Origin: JAFASC01 sp036265935 | GTDB taxonomy: Bacteria > Pseudomonadota > Alphaproteobacteria > Rhizobiales > Beijerinckiaceae | Length of the DNA stretch: 64,000 nt | NCBI GenBank assembly: GCA_036265935.1 | Contig: DATAOB010000044.1 | Coordinates: 1-64,000 of the forward strand | Reading direction: 5' to 3' | Notes under the pieces: model-generated | Told to the model about the DNA's origin: nothing | What the model saw: only the letters and a program-made list of their open reading frames with translations | Database searches by the model: none | Shown: piece after piece, positions 46,094 through 54,598 of the stretch | How the letters are laid out: every line of letters starts with the position of its first letter | How positions within the stretch are numbered: the stretch's first letter is position 1 | Position numbers and translations under genes: made by a program

Positions 46094-47119
46094 ATGATTT
46101 CACGACGCCATGTTCTGGCGGGCGCCATCGCCGCGCCGGCTCTGCTCAAAGCTTCACGCGGCCAAGCAGCCCAGACGCTCAAAATCTCGCACCAATTCCC
46201 CGGCGGCACGATCGATCAGGGCGACTTTCGCGACCGCCTTTGCCGCAAATTCGCACAGGAAATCGCCAAGCGTACCAACGGTGCGCTTGTTGCCGAAGTC
46301 TATCCGAACTCGTCGCTGATGAAGACGAACGCGCAGTTCTCGGCGATGCGCAAAGGCGCGCTCGACATGAGCCTTTATCCGATGCCGTATGCGGGCGGCG
46401 AGTTGCCGGAACTCAACATCGGTCTCATGCCGTGCCTCGTCTCTTCCTATTCGCAGGGCGCGGCCTGGAAGAATTCCGATATCGGCCGCGAGATGACGAA
46501 ATTCCTCGCCGACAAGGGGATCATCATGGTCTCCTGGATATGGCAGGCGGGCGGCTGCGCGACGCGCGCGAACAAGCTCGTCGGGCCGGAAGACGCCAAG
46601 GGACAGAAGGTCCGGGGCGGCTCGCGCGAAATGGACATGATGTTCAAGCAGGCCGGCGCCGCCGTCGTGTCGATGCCGTCGAACGAGACCTACGCGGCGA
46701 TGCAGACCGGCGCCGCCGATGCCGTAGTGACGTCATCGACGAGCCTCATCTCGTTCCGCCTCGAAGAGCTGTCGAAGCACCTCACCACCGGCCACGGCAA
46801 ATCCTACTGGTTCATGTGCGAGCCTTTGATGATGTCGAAGGCGATCTTCGATGCGCTTCCGAAGGATCAGCAGAATGCGATTATGGAGATCGGCGCATCG
46901 CTCGAGAGCTTCGGAACCAATGCGGCGAAAGCCGACGACGAGGAAGTCGTCAAGGTCTACAAGGCCAAGGGCGTGACGATCGACGGTCTCGATGACGCTT
47001 CTCTTGCCAAGTGGCGGGACATCGCGCGCGACACCGCCTGGAAGGACTATGCCGGCAAATCCGAGACGACAGCACGCTTCATGAAGCTTGCCGAAGCCGT
47101 GGCGGAGAAGAACGCCTGA
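46094..47119 (+). CDS. dctP: TRAP transporter solute-binding protein DctP
   Basis: A periplasmic receptor that delivers an organic acid to the DctQM permease, 341 residues. The N-terminus ISRRHVLAGAIAAPALLKAS looks like a Tat signal. The mature part follows the DctP fold (TLKISHQFPGG, QFSAMRKGALDMSLYPMPYAG, VSMPSNETYAAMQTGAADAV, LEELSKHLTTGH). The ligand is unknown; the family often binds dicarboxylates, keto acids or sugar acids. The operon order is dctP-dctQ-dctM with no gaps. Confidence 0.93.
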   Translation: MISRRHVLAGAIAAPALLKASRGQAAQTLKISHQFPGGTIDQGDFRDRLCRKFAQEIAKRTNGALVAEVYPNSSLMKTNAQFSAMRKGALDMSLYPMPYAGGELPELNIGLMPCLVSSYSQGAAWKNSDIGREMTKFLADKGIIMVSWIWQAGGCATRANKLVGPEDAKGQKVRGGSREMDMMFKQAGAAVVSMPSNETYAAMQTGAADAVVTSSTSLISFRLEELSKHLTTGHGKSYWFMCEPLMMSKAIFDALPKDQQNAIMEIGASLESFGTNAAKADDEEVVKVYKAKGVTIDGLDDASLAKWRDIARDTAWKDYAGKSETTARFMKLAEAVAEKNA

Positions 47120-47697
47120 TCACGCGTCATCAGGGCGATGCCGCGCTCGACATCACGGCATCGCCCGAACCGGAACATTCCAGCCTCCCCGGTCTTCGGC
47201 CGGTTGAATGGCTGCTTGAGAGCCTCAACCGGCTGATCGTTATCGCGGCTTCGATCGCACTCGTCGCGGCGGCTGTCGTGCTGAGCGAGAGCGTCTTCGT
47301 CCGCTATTTTCTGCGCGCGTCGACGGATTGGCAGGACGAGATCAGTGTCATCCTGCTGGTTGGCGCGATTTTCATGTCGACGGCCTATGTCCAATCAGTG
47401 CGCGGACACGTGGCCATCGAGGCGGTTGCGGAGCTTCTATCGCCGGCGGCAAATCGCTTCCGCGTCATCTGCGCCGACGGCACCAGCCTCGCCTTCTGCG
47501 TTTTCTTTTCGTGGAAATCATGGACGCTGATGCACGAAGCCTGGGTCGACGGACAAGTCAGGGACTCCACCTTCGCAACGCCGCTGTGGATTCCGTATTC
47601 GCTGATGGGTGCGGGGATGAGCCTGCTCGCGCTGCAAATCCTGCTTCAGCTGATTGCCGAATCCGTACCGCAGCCGGCGCGAAGGCCGGCGCGATGA
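47116..47697 (+). CDS. dctQ: TRAP transporter small permease DctQ, likely CTG start
   Basis: The four-helix subunit of a TRAP transporter, about 193 residues. Helices are at about 35-58, 75-95, 115-135 and 155-178, with the family block FVRYFLRASTDWQDEISVILLVG. No ATG, GTG or TTG in this frame lies between the dctP stop and the conserved part. The best start is the CTG at 47116, which overlaps the dctP stop (CTGA) and has GGAGAAG upstream. The alternative GTG at 47011 would add 35 residues deep inside dctP. Its own stop overlaps the dctM ATG. Confidence 0.85.
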   Translation: MITRHQGDAALDITASPEPEHSSLPGLRPVEWLLESLNRLIVIAASIALVAAAVVLSESVFVRYFLRASTDWQDEISVILLVGAIFMSTAYVQSVRGHVAIEAVAELLSPAANRFRVICADGTSLAFCVFFSWKSWTLMHEAWVDGQVRDSTFATPLWIPYSLMGAGMSLLALQILLQLIAESVPQPARRPAR

Positions 47698-49043
47698 GCA
47701 CGCTCGCGATCGGGCTGCTTTACGGCGGCGCGACTCTCGCCGCGATGTTCGTGGGTATTCCGATCGCCTTTGCGCTCGGCACGGTCGCGATCATTTTCAT
47801 GTTCTTCTTCATGCCGCATGCGTCCCTCGATACGGTGACGCAGAACGTCTATGAAGAGATGGCGTCGATCACTCTTCTGTCGATTCCGCTGTTCATTCTG
47901 AAGGGCGCCGCGATCGGGCGCTCGCGCGCCGGCGCCGATCTTTATTCTGCGCTGCATGTGTGGCTCTATCGCATTCCCGGCGGCCTTGGTATCGCCAACG
48001 TGTTTGCCTGCGGCTTGTTCGCGGCGATGGCGGGTTCGTCGCCCGCGACCTGCTCGGCCATCGGCTCGGCCGGCATTCCGGAAATGCGCAAACGCGGTTA
48101 TTCGCCGGGGTTCGCCTCGGGGATCATCGCGGCCGGCGGCACGCTCGGCATCCTGCTGCCGCCGTCGATCACCATGATCCTTTATGCCGTCGCATCGGAA
48201 CAATCGCTCGGCCGGCTTTTCCTTGCCGGCATCACGCCCGGCCTGCTTCTCGTCGGCTTGTTCGCAATTTACGCGACGTTCCGTTACGCCGCGGAACGCC
48301 GGACCGCCGTACGCGACTTTGCGGCGCACGGCCGCACGTCGAGCCTTCTGACGGAAGAGCGTTACACGCTGCGCGAACGACTCGCATATGCGCCACGCGT
48401 CCTGCCATTCGTGCTGCTCTTAACCGGCGTCATGATTGCGCTCTATGGCGGCTATGCCACGCCGTCGGAGACGGCAGGCTTGGGTGCGATTCTCGCCCTG
48501 GTCCTCATCGCAATCATCTACTTTGTCTGGAAGCCGAGCGACCTGCAGCCGATCCTCGCCGCGACGCTGCGTGAATCAACCATGCTGATGATGATCATCG
48601 GCATGTCGCTCCTCTACTCCTACGTGATGAGCTACCTGCACATTTCGCAATCGGCGGCGGAGAGCATTGTTGCGGCAGGTTTCTCGCGCTGGGTCCTGCT
48701 CGCGATGATCCTGCTCTTCGTCGTGGTGCTCGGCTTCTTTCTGCCGCCGGTCTCGATCATTCTGATGACCGCGCCGATTATCCTGCCGCCGCTGAAGGCC
48801 GCGGGATTCGATCTCGTCTGGTTCGGCATTGTCATGACGATCGTCATGGAGCTCGGCCTCATTCACCCCCCGGTCGGGCTGAACATATTCGTCATCCGCA
48901 ACATCGCGCCGGACATTCCGCTCGGCGAGGTCATCTGGGGCATCATGCCTTTCGTTGGCCTGATGATCTTTGCAATCGTGCTCCTCTGCATCGCGCCGCC
49001 GATTGCGACCTGGCTGCCGGATGTGATTATGGGTGCGCGGTAA
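47694..49043 (+). CDS. dctM: TRAP transporter large permease DctM
   Basis: The sodium-coupled translocating subunit of the TRAP system, 449 residues and about 12 membrane helices. Family blocks seen are GIPIAFALGTVAIIFMF, IPLFILKGAAIGRSRAG, AMAGSSPATCSAIGSAGIPEM, GGTLGILLPPSITMILY and HPPVGLNIFVIRNIA. The ATG at 47694 overlaps the dctQ stop (ATGA). With dctPQ it makes a complete transporter for an unknown organic anion. Confidence 0.94.
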   Translation: MSTLAIGLLYGGATLAAMFVGIPIAFALGTVAIIFMFFFMPHASLDTVTQNVYEEMASITLLSIPLFILKGAAIGRSRAGADLYSALHVWLYRIPGGLGIANVFACGLFAAMAGSSPATCSAIGSAGIPEMRKRGYSPGFASGIIAAGGTLGILLPPSITMILYAVASEQSLGRLFLAGITPGLLLVGLFAIYATFRYAAERRTAVRDFAAHGRTSSLLTEERYTLRERLAYAPRVLPFVLLLTGVMIALYGGYATPSETAGLGAILALVLIAIIYFVWKPSDLQPILAATLRESTMLMMIIGMSLLYSYVMSYLHISQSAAESIVAAGFSRWVLLAMILLFVVVLGFFLPPVSIILMTAPIILPPLKAAGFDLVWFGIVMTIVMELGLIHPPVGLNIFVIRNIAPDIPLGEVIWGIMPFVGLMIFAIVLLCIAPPIATWLPDVIMGAR

Positions 49044-49089
49044 CGGTGTGACGCGGCAACTTTCGCCGCGCGTGCGTTGTTGAAGATCC

Positions 49090-49887
49090 ATGCCAGCCGA
49101 TGAGCTGATCGAACCCGCAAGCGCGCCTCCTGACGGGATCGTCGCCGATCTCATCGAAATCGCGCCGCCGGAGTCTTCCGCCTATTTCTTCGACGTCGAT
49201 GGCACTCTGCTCGAGCTGCGCCGCCGGCCCGAGGAGGTCGTCGCCGACGAGCATCTGCGCGGGCTCCTGACCCGCCTCCAGGCCGCGGCGGGCGGCGCCG
49301 TCGCGCTTGTGAGCGGCCGGTCGATCACCGACCTCGATCGCATCTTCGATCCGTTGACGCTGCCCTCCGCCGGCTTGCACGGCGCAGATATCCGCTTCCC
49401 CGACGGGTCCCGCCGTACCGCGCGCGCCGATCTCATGGATGAAGTGCGGCCACTCGTCGCCGCCTTTACCGCGTCCCACGACGGCATCTGGCTCGAGGAC
49501 AAGGGCGCGACGCTTGCCGTCCATTTTCGCGAGCGCCCGGAGCTTTCCGGCGAGGTCCTGGCTTTTCTCTCGCACTTCCAGCAGGGCCGCGATCTTGCAG
49601 TGCAAGAAGGAAAAATGGTGGTCGAGCTCAAGTCTGCCGCCCACGACAAGGGCACTGCCATCAAGACGTTGCTGGCGCAGAAGCCTTTCGAGGGGCGCCG
49701 TCCCGTCTTTGTCGGCGATGACCTGACCGATGAGCACGGTTTCGCTGAAGTTCAGCGCTCCGGCGGCATCGCGATTCGGGTCGGCGTGCCCGATATACCA
49801 ACGCAAGCTCGGCTGCACATGCCGGACCCCTCTTACCTGCGCGAGCGGCTGCGAGAATTGGCCGCCCACCACGTCGTTATCGGCTGA
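49090..49887 (+). CDS. otsB: Trehalose-6-phosphate phosphatase
   Basis: Removes phosphate from trehalose-6-phosphate to give trehalose, an osmo- and desiccation protectant. The 265-residue HAD-family protein has motif I DVDGT (Asp35, Asp37), LVSGRSITDL, GLHGADIR and motif III/IV GDDLTDEHGF. The synthase partner otsA is not in the window; it may lie elsewhere. The gene begins 46 bp after the TRAP operon. Confidence 0.93.
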   Translation: MPADELIEPASAPPDGIVADLIEIAPPESSAYFFDVDGTLLELRRRPEEVVADEHLRGLLTRLQAAAGGAVALVSGRSITDLDRIFDPLTLPSAGLHGADIRFPDGSRRTARADLMDEVRPLVAAFTASHDGIWLEDKGATLAVHFRERPELSGEVLAFLSHFQQGRDLAVQEGKMVVELKSAAHDKGTAIKTLLAQKPFEGRRPVFVGDDLTDEHGFAEVQRSGGIAIRVGVPDIPTQARLHMPDPSYLRERLRELAAHHVVIG

Positions 49888-50095
49888 AAAGCGCGCTTCA
49901 ACGCATTTCCCGCGCGATTGGTTTCGCCAAATCGCAAAAATATTTCGCTTCTCATGAAACGGCGAAGTCACGATATTGTCAGCATCCACTCGTAATGTGC
50001 GTTTCGTCACCGGCTTGCGTAGCAGTTGGCCCTAAGAGGCCTGCATGCAGAATGCGGTGCCTCCGACCCGAAACGGACGACAGAGGAGCAGCTCC
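49888..50095. other. Intergenic region after otsB
   Basis: About 205 bp with no gene that I can support. It holds an AT-richer stretch (AAAAATATTTCGCTTCTC near 49936-49953) that could include the promoter of the next gene, and a GAGGAGC site at 50083-50090. Confidence 0.4.
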
Positions 50096-50404
50096 ATGCT
50101 GATGGACGACATCTTTCATTCGTGTTCGCACGAAAAGGTGGCGCAGGCAGCTGTTGCCAGCATAGGCGGTGCCTTTGCCGATCGCGTGCGCCAAGTGGCC
50201 GCGGTGCGCGGCTTGACGCCGGGCGCTTTTGCAGCGAGTGCGGTGCGTCGCTTCGACCGCACGGCGAGCGGCGACGCCCGCGATATCCTCCGGCGTGCGC
50301 TGCGCGGTACCGATCAGCCCGTGTTGCACGGTCTGCGGCTCATTCTCGAGCCGTCGCTCGAGAATGCGGACGCAGACGAGAAGGCCGAGCTAGTGGCGCA
50401 TTAG
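50096..50404 (+). CDS. Hypothetical protein, about 102 residues
   Basis: I do not recognise the family. From the ATG at 50096, with GAGGAGC upstream, the protein is soluble and mostly helical. It has an amphipathic region VAQAAVASIGGAFADRVRQV and a ribbon- or helix-like stretch RGLTPGAFAASAVRRFDRTAS that could be a small DNA-binding or coiled region. No cysteines or motifs of known enzymes are seen. The frame is open from 50045, but the site favours 50096. Confidence 0.68.
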   Translation: MLMDDIFHSCSHEKVAQAAVASIGGAFADRVRQVAAVRGLTPGAFAASAVRRFDRTASGDARDILRRALRGTDQPVLHGLRLILEPSLENADADEKAELVAH

Positions 50405-50452
50405 CGAGAGCCGCCGGCGTGACAAATCGCCCGCGACACGTAGCGGTCCGAG

Positions 50453-50857
50453 TTAGAGTCGGCCTTTTTCAAAATCTTCGCACGACAAGTCGAAGGCCGA
50501 GAGGCCATCTTCAAGCAAATCGCCGAGCAGTGGTTCGCTCAAGAGAAAACGCGCGGTCGGCGGATCGCCACGATCACGGGCTGCCGCCATCGCGTCGCTC
50601 CATTCATCGGCTGTATAGTCTCCGCGGCCCACGAACAGAAGCGCGACCAGCTCTGTTTGCTCATCCTCGTCCAGCGCATTGATGAAGGCGGTGAGTTCGC
50701 GCCGCGTCGTTTTTTCGTTGGCGGGTGTGAACGCACTCACAAATCGATCATCGCTCGGGTTTGACGCATCGTCGCTGGGTTCGCCGCCAGCCGCGTCGTA
50801 CTCACGAGCTTTGACGATAATGAAACAGACTTTCTCGACGGCGAGTTCGGATAGCAT
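50453..50857 (-). CDS. DUF3775 domain protein
   Basis: A 134-residue acidic soluble protein with DUF3775 features: LSELAVEKVCFIIVKAREYD at the start, then ELTAFINALDEDEQTELVALLFVGRG and EWSDAMAAARD. This is a short alphaproteobacterial family of unknown function. I use the ATG at 50857 because it fits the family N-terminus; the frame extends to 50878. It is divergent from the HWE kinase gene with about 210 bp between. Confidence 0.85.
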   Translation of the reverse strand: MLSELAVEKVCFIIVKAREYDAAGGEPSDDASNPSDDRFVSAFTPANEKTTRRELTAFINALDEDEQTELVALLFVGRGDYTADEWSDAMAAARDRGDPPTARFLLSEPLLGDLLEDGLSAFDLSCEDFEKGRL

Positions 50858-51069
50858 GACGATCCCGTTCAGCGGCAAAGTTCAGGTAGCCATAACCGGA
50901 GCGGGCCAGCCGAAGTTCCACCAAGGAACCTCGCCAAACGCAGGGCGTTTGCCGCCAGAACCCATTGATCGGCAAGGGAAAGCCGGGCAATTCCGGTTCC
51001 TTCGGACGTCTCCGAATGCCGACCCGCTATGCCGCGTTCGGCCCTTGCCACGTCTACCGTGACGGTGAA

Positions 51070-52812
51070 ATGACGGACGCGCAGTTTGAACTTGACGCTC
51101 TCTATGATCATTCCGTCATCGGTCTGGCGCTAATCGATCGGGACGAACGGTTCCAGCGCGTGAACGCTCGGCTCGCGGATCTCTTCGGCGTCAAACATGA
51201 TTACCTGATCAACCAACGCACCGCGGACGTTTTGCCCAAAGCAGCGGCGCCGCTTGCCTCCGCGATCAGCGCGGCCTTACGGGCCGGCGATACGGTCGAG
51301 CGAGTGGACATCGAGTTCGAGTCGGCAGGCGATAAGATGCAAAGGCGCCATCTGGCGGGACGCGTGCATCCTGTTCGGGACGCGGCCGGAAAGATCGTCG
51401 CGGCCGGCGCCATGGTCGAGGAGGTGACGCAGCAGCGCGAAGCCCAGGAACGCAACGCCCACTTTGCGGCGGTGATCGAATCCTCCGGCGATCCGATCGT
51501 CAGCTTTTCGCCCGACGGCATCATACGCAGCTGGAATCCCGCGGCCGAGCGCTTGTATGGATACGGCGCACACGAGGCCGTCGGTCGTCACGTTACCGAC
51601 GTTTATATGGCGCATGCGCGGGAGGAGGCAGAAAAGCTCATTGTGCGCGCGCTGCAGGGCGAGACATTCACGATCGAAACGTCGCGTATGTCGCGGCATT
51701 CCGACGAGATTGCTGTGTCGGTTACGATCGCCCCGATTCGTTCCGCGGATGGGAAGATCACCGGATTATCGGCGATCACCCGCGACATCCGCGATCGCAA
51801 ACGTGCGGAAGCGGCGCTGGCGCAGAGCATGGCGCAGCTGAACTCGCTTCTGACCAACGCGCCGATCGGCTTCGCCTTTTTCGATCGCGAACACAAGTTC
51901 GTGCGGGTCAATGAATATTTTTCGCGGCTCGATGGACTTCCTGTCGAAGCGCACCTCGACAGTAAGATTGAGGACGTGCTGCCGCGCAACGCGGCGATTT
52001 TTACGCCCCTTCTCGATCAGGTTTTCGATACCCGAAGGGCGATTACGGATGTCGAGCTTTCGGCAGAGAGTCCCGGCGAACCCGGTAGCGAGCGGCAATG
52101 GCTCATCGGCATTTATCCTGTCATGAATGCGCAGGAGCAGTGCGAGTTTGCCGGCGCCGTGGTGCTCGACATTACCGAGCGCAAGCAGCGCGAAGATCAC
52201 ATCCATTATCTCCTGCGGGAACTGACGCACCGCTCCAAAAACATCATGGCGATTGTCCAGGCGATGGCGCGCCAGACAGTTGCCGAAGCTTTATCGGCTC
52301 GCGATTTCGAGGAGAAATTTTCAGCCCGCTTGCAGGGCTTTGCTCATTCGCACGATCTGCTTCTCAAAGAGAATTGGCAGGGCGTCGCAATCGACGAGCT
52401 TGTGAAGTCGCAGCTGGGTGCTTTTGCCGAGCTCATTGGGAGCCGAATCGAGATCAAGGGCCCCAACCTCCTGCTCACTCCGGAGGCGACGCAGAATCTG
52501 GGCCTCGCGCTGCATGAACTCTCGATCAATGCGGCCAAACACGGCGCGTTGTCGACGCCCGAGGGGGCCGTGCTGGTCCACTGGTCGACATTCGCGACCG
52601 ACGAAGGCGAGCCACAATTCCTGTTGAGCTGGTCGGAAATGAACGGACCGGAGGTGAAACCGCCGCGCCACAGGGGCTTCGGACAATTGGTTCTCGAGCG
52701 CATGTTGCCGCGCGCCCTCGAGGGTGACGTGCGCCTCGATTTCGCCGAGGCGGGGCTGAAATGGAGCGTCACCATGCCCGGCCGCTACATCCGCGAGGTG
52801 CAGGGACGCTAA
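51070..52812 (+). CDS. PAS domain HWE-type histidine kinase
   Basis: A cytoplasmic sensor kinase of about 580 residues with no membrane segment. Three PAS units lie at about 10-125, 128-250 (SGDPIVSFSPDGIIRSWNPA) and 258-385 (NAPIGFAFFDREHKFVRVNE). The kinase core is of the HWE/HisKA_2 class: RELTHRSKNIMAIVQAMARQT carries the phospho-His, and ALHELSINAAKHGALS is the N-box. This class is common in Rhizobiales and often senses light or redox through PAS cofactors, or feeds the general stress response. No regulator gene is adjacent. The frame is open from 50965. Confidence 0.9.
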   Translation: MTDAQFELDALYDHSVIGLALIDRDERFQRVNARLADLFGVKHDYLINQRTADVLPKAAAPLASAISAALRAGDTVERVDIEFESAGDKMQRRHLAGRVHPVRDAAGKIVAAGAMVEEVTQQREAQERNAHFAAVIESSGDPIVSFSPDGIIRSWNPAAERLYGYGAHEAVGRHVTDVYMAHAREEAEKLIVRALQGETFTIETSRMSRHSDEIAVSVTIAPIRSADGKITGLSAITRDIRDRKRAEAALAQSMAQLNSLLTNAPIGFAFFDREHKFVRVNEYFSRLDGLPVEAHLDSKIEDVLPRNAAIFTPLLDQVFDTRRAITDVELSAESPGEPGSERQWLIGIYPVMNAQEQCEFAGAVVLDITERKQREDHIHYLLRELTHRSKNIMAIVQAMARQTVAEALSARDFEEKFSARLQGFAHSHDLLLKENWQGVAIDELVKSQLGAFAELIGSRIEIKGPNLLLTPEATQNLGLALHELSINAAKHGALSTPEGAVLVHWSTFATDEGEPQFLLSWSEMNGPEVKPPRHRGFGQLVLERMLPRALEGDVRLDFAEAGLKWSVTMPGRYIREVQGR

Positions 52813-52913
52813 ACGCCTCTTGGACAGCCAGATTCGACCCAGCGGAACTTCTCAGATTGCTGCGCTTTTGCGATGATGCCGCATAGGCGCGGCTTTTCAG
52901 TGCGAGGTTTGCA

Positions 52914-53558
52914 TTGCACTTTTTCGACATGGAGCACGTCCACCAGCTCCTCGCAACGTACGGGTATTGGGCCGTGCTGGTCGTCGTCATGATGGAGAGC
53001 GCCGGCATACCGGTTCCGGGTGAGACGATCCTGGTGAGCGCTGCGATCTACGCAGGCACGACGCACAGGATGCAAATCGAATGGGTGATTGCGGCGGCAG
53101 CCTGCGGTGCGATCATGGGTGATAATATCGGCTTCTGGGTCGGACGCGAATTCGGGCGGCACGTGGTCGAGCGCTTCGGCTCACATGTCGGGCTGGACGA
53201 GAAACGGCTGAAGCTCGGGCAATATTTGTTTGACCGTCATGGCGGGAAGATCGTCTTTTTCGGACGCTTCGTCGCGTTTCTGCGGGCTTTCGCGGCGCTG
53301 CTCGCGGGGATCAACCGGTTTCCACCAATGCGTTTTTTCGCATTCAACGCGGCGGGTGGAATTGTCTGGGCGACCTTGTTCGGCCTCGGCGGCTACATCC
53401 TGGGTGAAAGCATCCACAGGATTGCCGGCCCGATCGGCTGGATCGGACTTGCCTGCGCACTGGTTGGGTGCGTTATCGGTTGGCGCTTTTTCAAAATGCA
53501 TGAGGAGCGCCTGCTGGCTCAGGCCGAGGCAGCGGCTAATCGCCGGCAGAAGGCCTGA
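52914..53558 (+). CDS. DedA family membrane protein, copy 1
   Basis: A polytopic inner-membrane protein of 214 residues in the DedA/VTT family; members include undecaprenyl-phosphate flippases and proteins needed for envelope integrity. Family blocks are MMESAGIPVPGETILV, DNIGFWVGREFGR, KIVFFGRFVAFLRAFAALLAG and NAAGGIVWATLFGLGGY. The start is TTG at 52914 with GAGG upstream; the ATG at 52929 is an alternative. The next gene is a close paralogue 15 bp on. Confidence 0.92.
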   Translation: MHFFDMEHVHQLLATYGYWAVLVVVMMESAGIPVPGETILVSAAIYAGTTHRMQIEWVIAAAACGAIMGDNIGFWVGREFGRHVVERFGSHVGLDEKRLKLGQYLFDRHGGKIVFFGRFVAFLRAFAALLAGINRFPPMRFFAFNAAGGIVWATLFGLGGYILGESIHRIAGPIGWIGLACALVGCVIGWRFFKMHEERLLAQAEAAANRRQKA

Positions 53559-53573
53559 GATCCGGCATCTTCG

Positions 53574-54215
53574 ATGTTCCTCGCCTATGTGCAGCCTCTC
53601 GTCGCGCAGTACGGGCTCTATGCGGTCTTCGTCATTGTCATGCTGGAGAGCGCCGGCGTGCCGTTGCCGGGCGAGACCGCTCTCGTCCTCGCCTCGATTT
53701 ACGCCGGAGCGACAGGCGACCTGCACATCGCGCAGGTGATCGCCGCGGCCGCCGCCGGGGCGATCATCGGCGACAATATGGGTTTTTGGGTCGGCAGGCA
53801 CTTCGGCATGCCGCTGCTGAAGCGCTACGGCCGTTTCATTCACCTCGACGAGAAACGGCTCGCCTTCGGCGAGGCGATGTTCCGCCGCCACGGCGCAAAG
53901 ATCGTGTTCTTCGGCCGGTTCATTGCGATCCTGCGGATTTTCGCCGCTCTCCTCGCCGGGGTGAACCGCTACGGTTGGGGCTCGTTCCTGTTCTACAACG
54001 CCGCCGGCGGAATCGTGTGGGCGACGGTCTTCGGGCTCGGTGGTTATTTCTTCGGCGAGGCGATCCATCGCTTCACTGGGCCGGTGGGGCTGATTGCGCT
54101 TGCCGGCGTCATCCTCGGCATCGGCGTCTCCTGGTGGGTGGTGCGGCGGCAGGAGGCACGGATGGAACAGCGCATTCTCGCCGAGGAGCAGGAGAAGCAG
54201 AGGTGGGAGGACTAG
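53574..54215 (+). CDS. DedA family membrane protein, copy 2
   Basis: A 213-residue paralogue of the preceding gene, similar along its whole length: MLESAGVPLPGETALV, DNMGFWVGRHFG, KIVFFGRFIAILRIFAALLAG and NAAGGIVWATVFGLGGY. It ends in a charged helix (RQEARMEQRILAEEQEKQ). The 15-bp gap and shared direction indicate a tandem duplication in one operon. Confidence 0.93.
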   Translation: MFLAYVQPLVAQYGLYAVFVIVMLESAGVPLPGETALVLASIYAGATGDLHIAQVIAAAAAGAIIGDNMGFWVGRHFGMPLLKRYGRFIHLDEKRLAFGEAMFRRHGAKIVFFGRFIAILRIFAALLAGVNRYGWGSFLFYNAAGGIVWATVFGLGGYFFGEAIHRFTGPVGLIALAGVILGIGVSWWVVRRQEARMEQRILAEEQEKQRWED

Positions 54216-54281
54216 AACGGAACTCCGGAACGATGGCTCCTGGGAGGCGTTGCCAAGCACGCGAGAGCCGAGGATAGGGAC

Positions 54282-54596
54282 ATGAACTCCGCCACTCTTT
54301 TCCTTGCGGCGGTGGTTGCCGGCATGGCGGCGCCGGCGCTGGCGCAGACGACGCCGGGCGCCCCCGGAACCGATCAGGTCATCCCGGAGAAAGACCGCAG
54401 CCGGCCGCAGGACCAGCCCGGCAATTCCCAGCAGAGTCTCAGCGACAAGCTCGACAAATCCGGCGGCGTCATCAAACCGCCAGCCGACGTCGATCCGAAA
54501 ATGGCGAAGCCGGCCCCCGTGCCGAACCCGAATTCGACGCCGGTGATCCCTCCGCCGGGCAGTCCGGGCGGCAACCCCGATGTGAAGCCGAAATAA
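54282..54596 (+). CDS. Small exported Pro-rich hypothetical protein
   Basis: A 104-residue protein with a clear Sec signal (MNSATLFLAAVVAGMAAPALA, cleavage after ALA) and a mature part rich in Pro, Gly and Asp (PNPNSTPVIPPPGSPGG) with no fold that I recognise. It follows the DedA pair and converges on livM with 2 bp between the stops. Likely periplasmic; function unknown. Confidence 0.75.
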   Translation: MNSATLFLAAVVAGMAAPALAQTTPGAPGTDQVIPEKDRSRPQDQPGNSQQSLSDKLDKSGGVIKPPADVDPKMAKPAPVPNPNSTPVIPPPGSPGGNPDVKPK

Positions 54597-54598
54597 GG

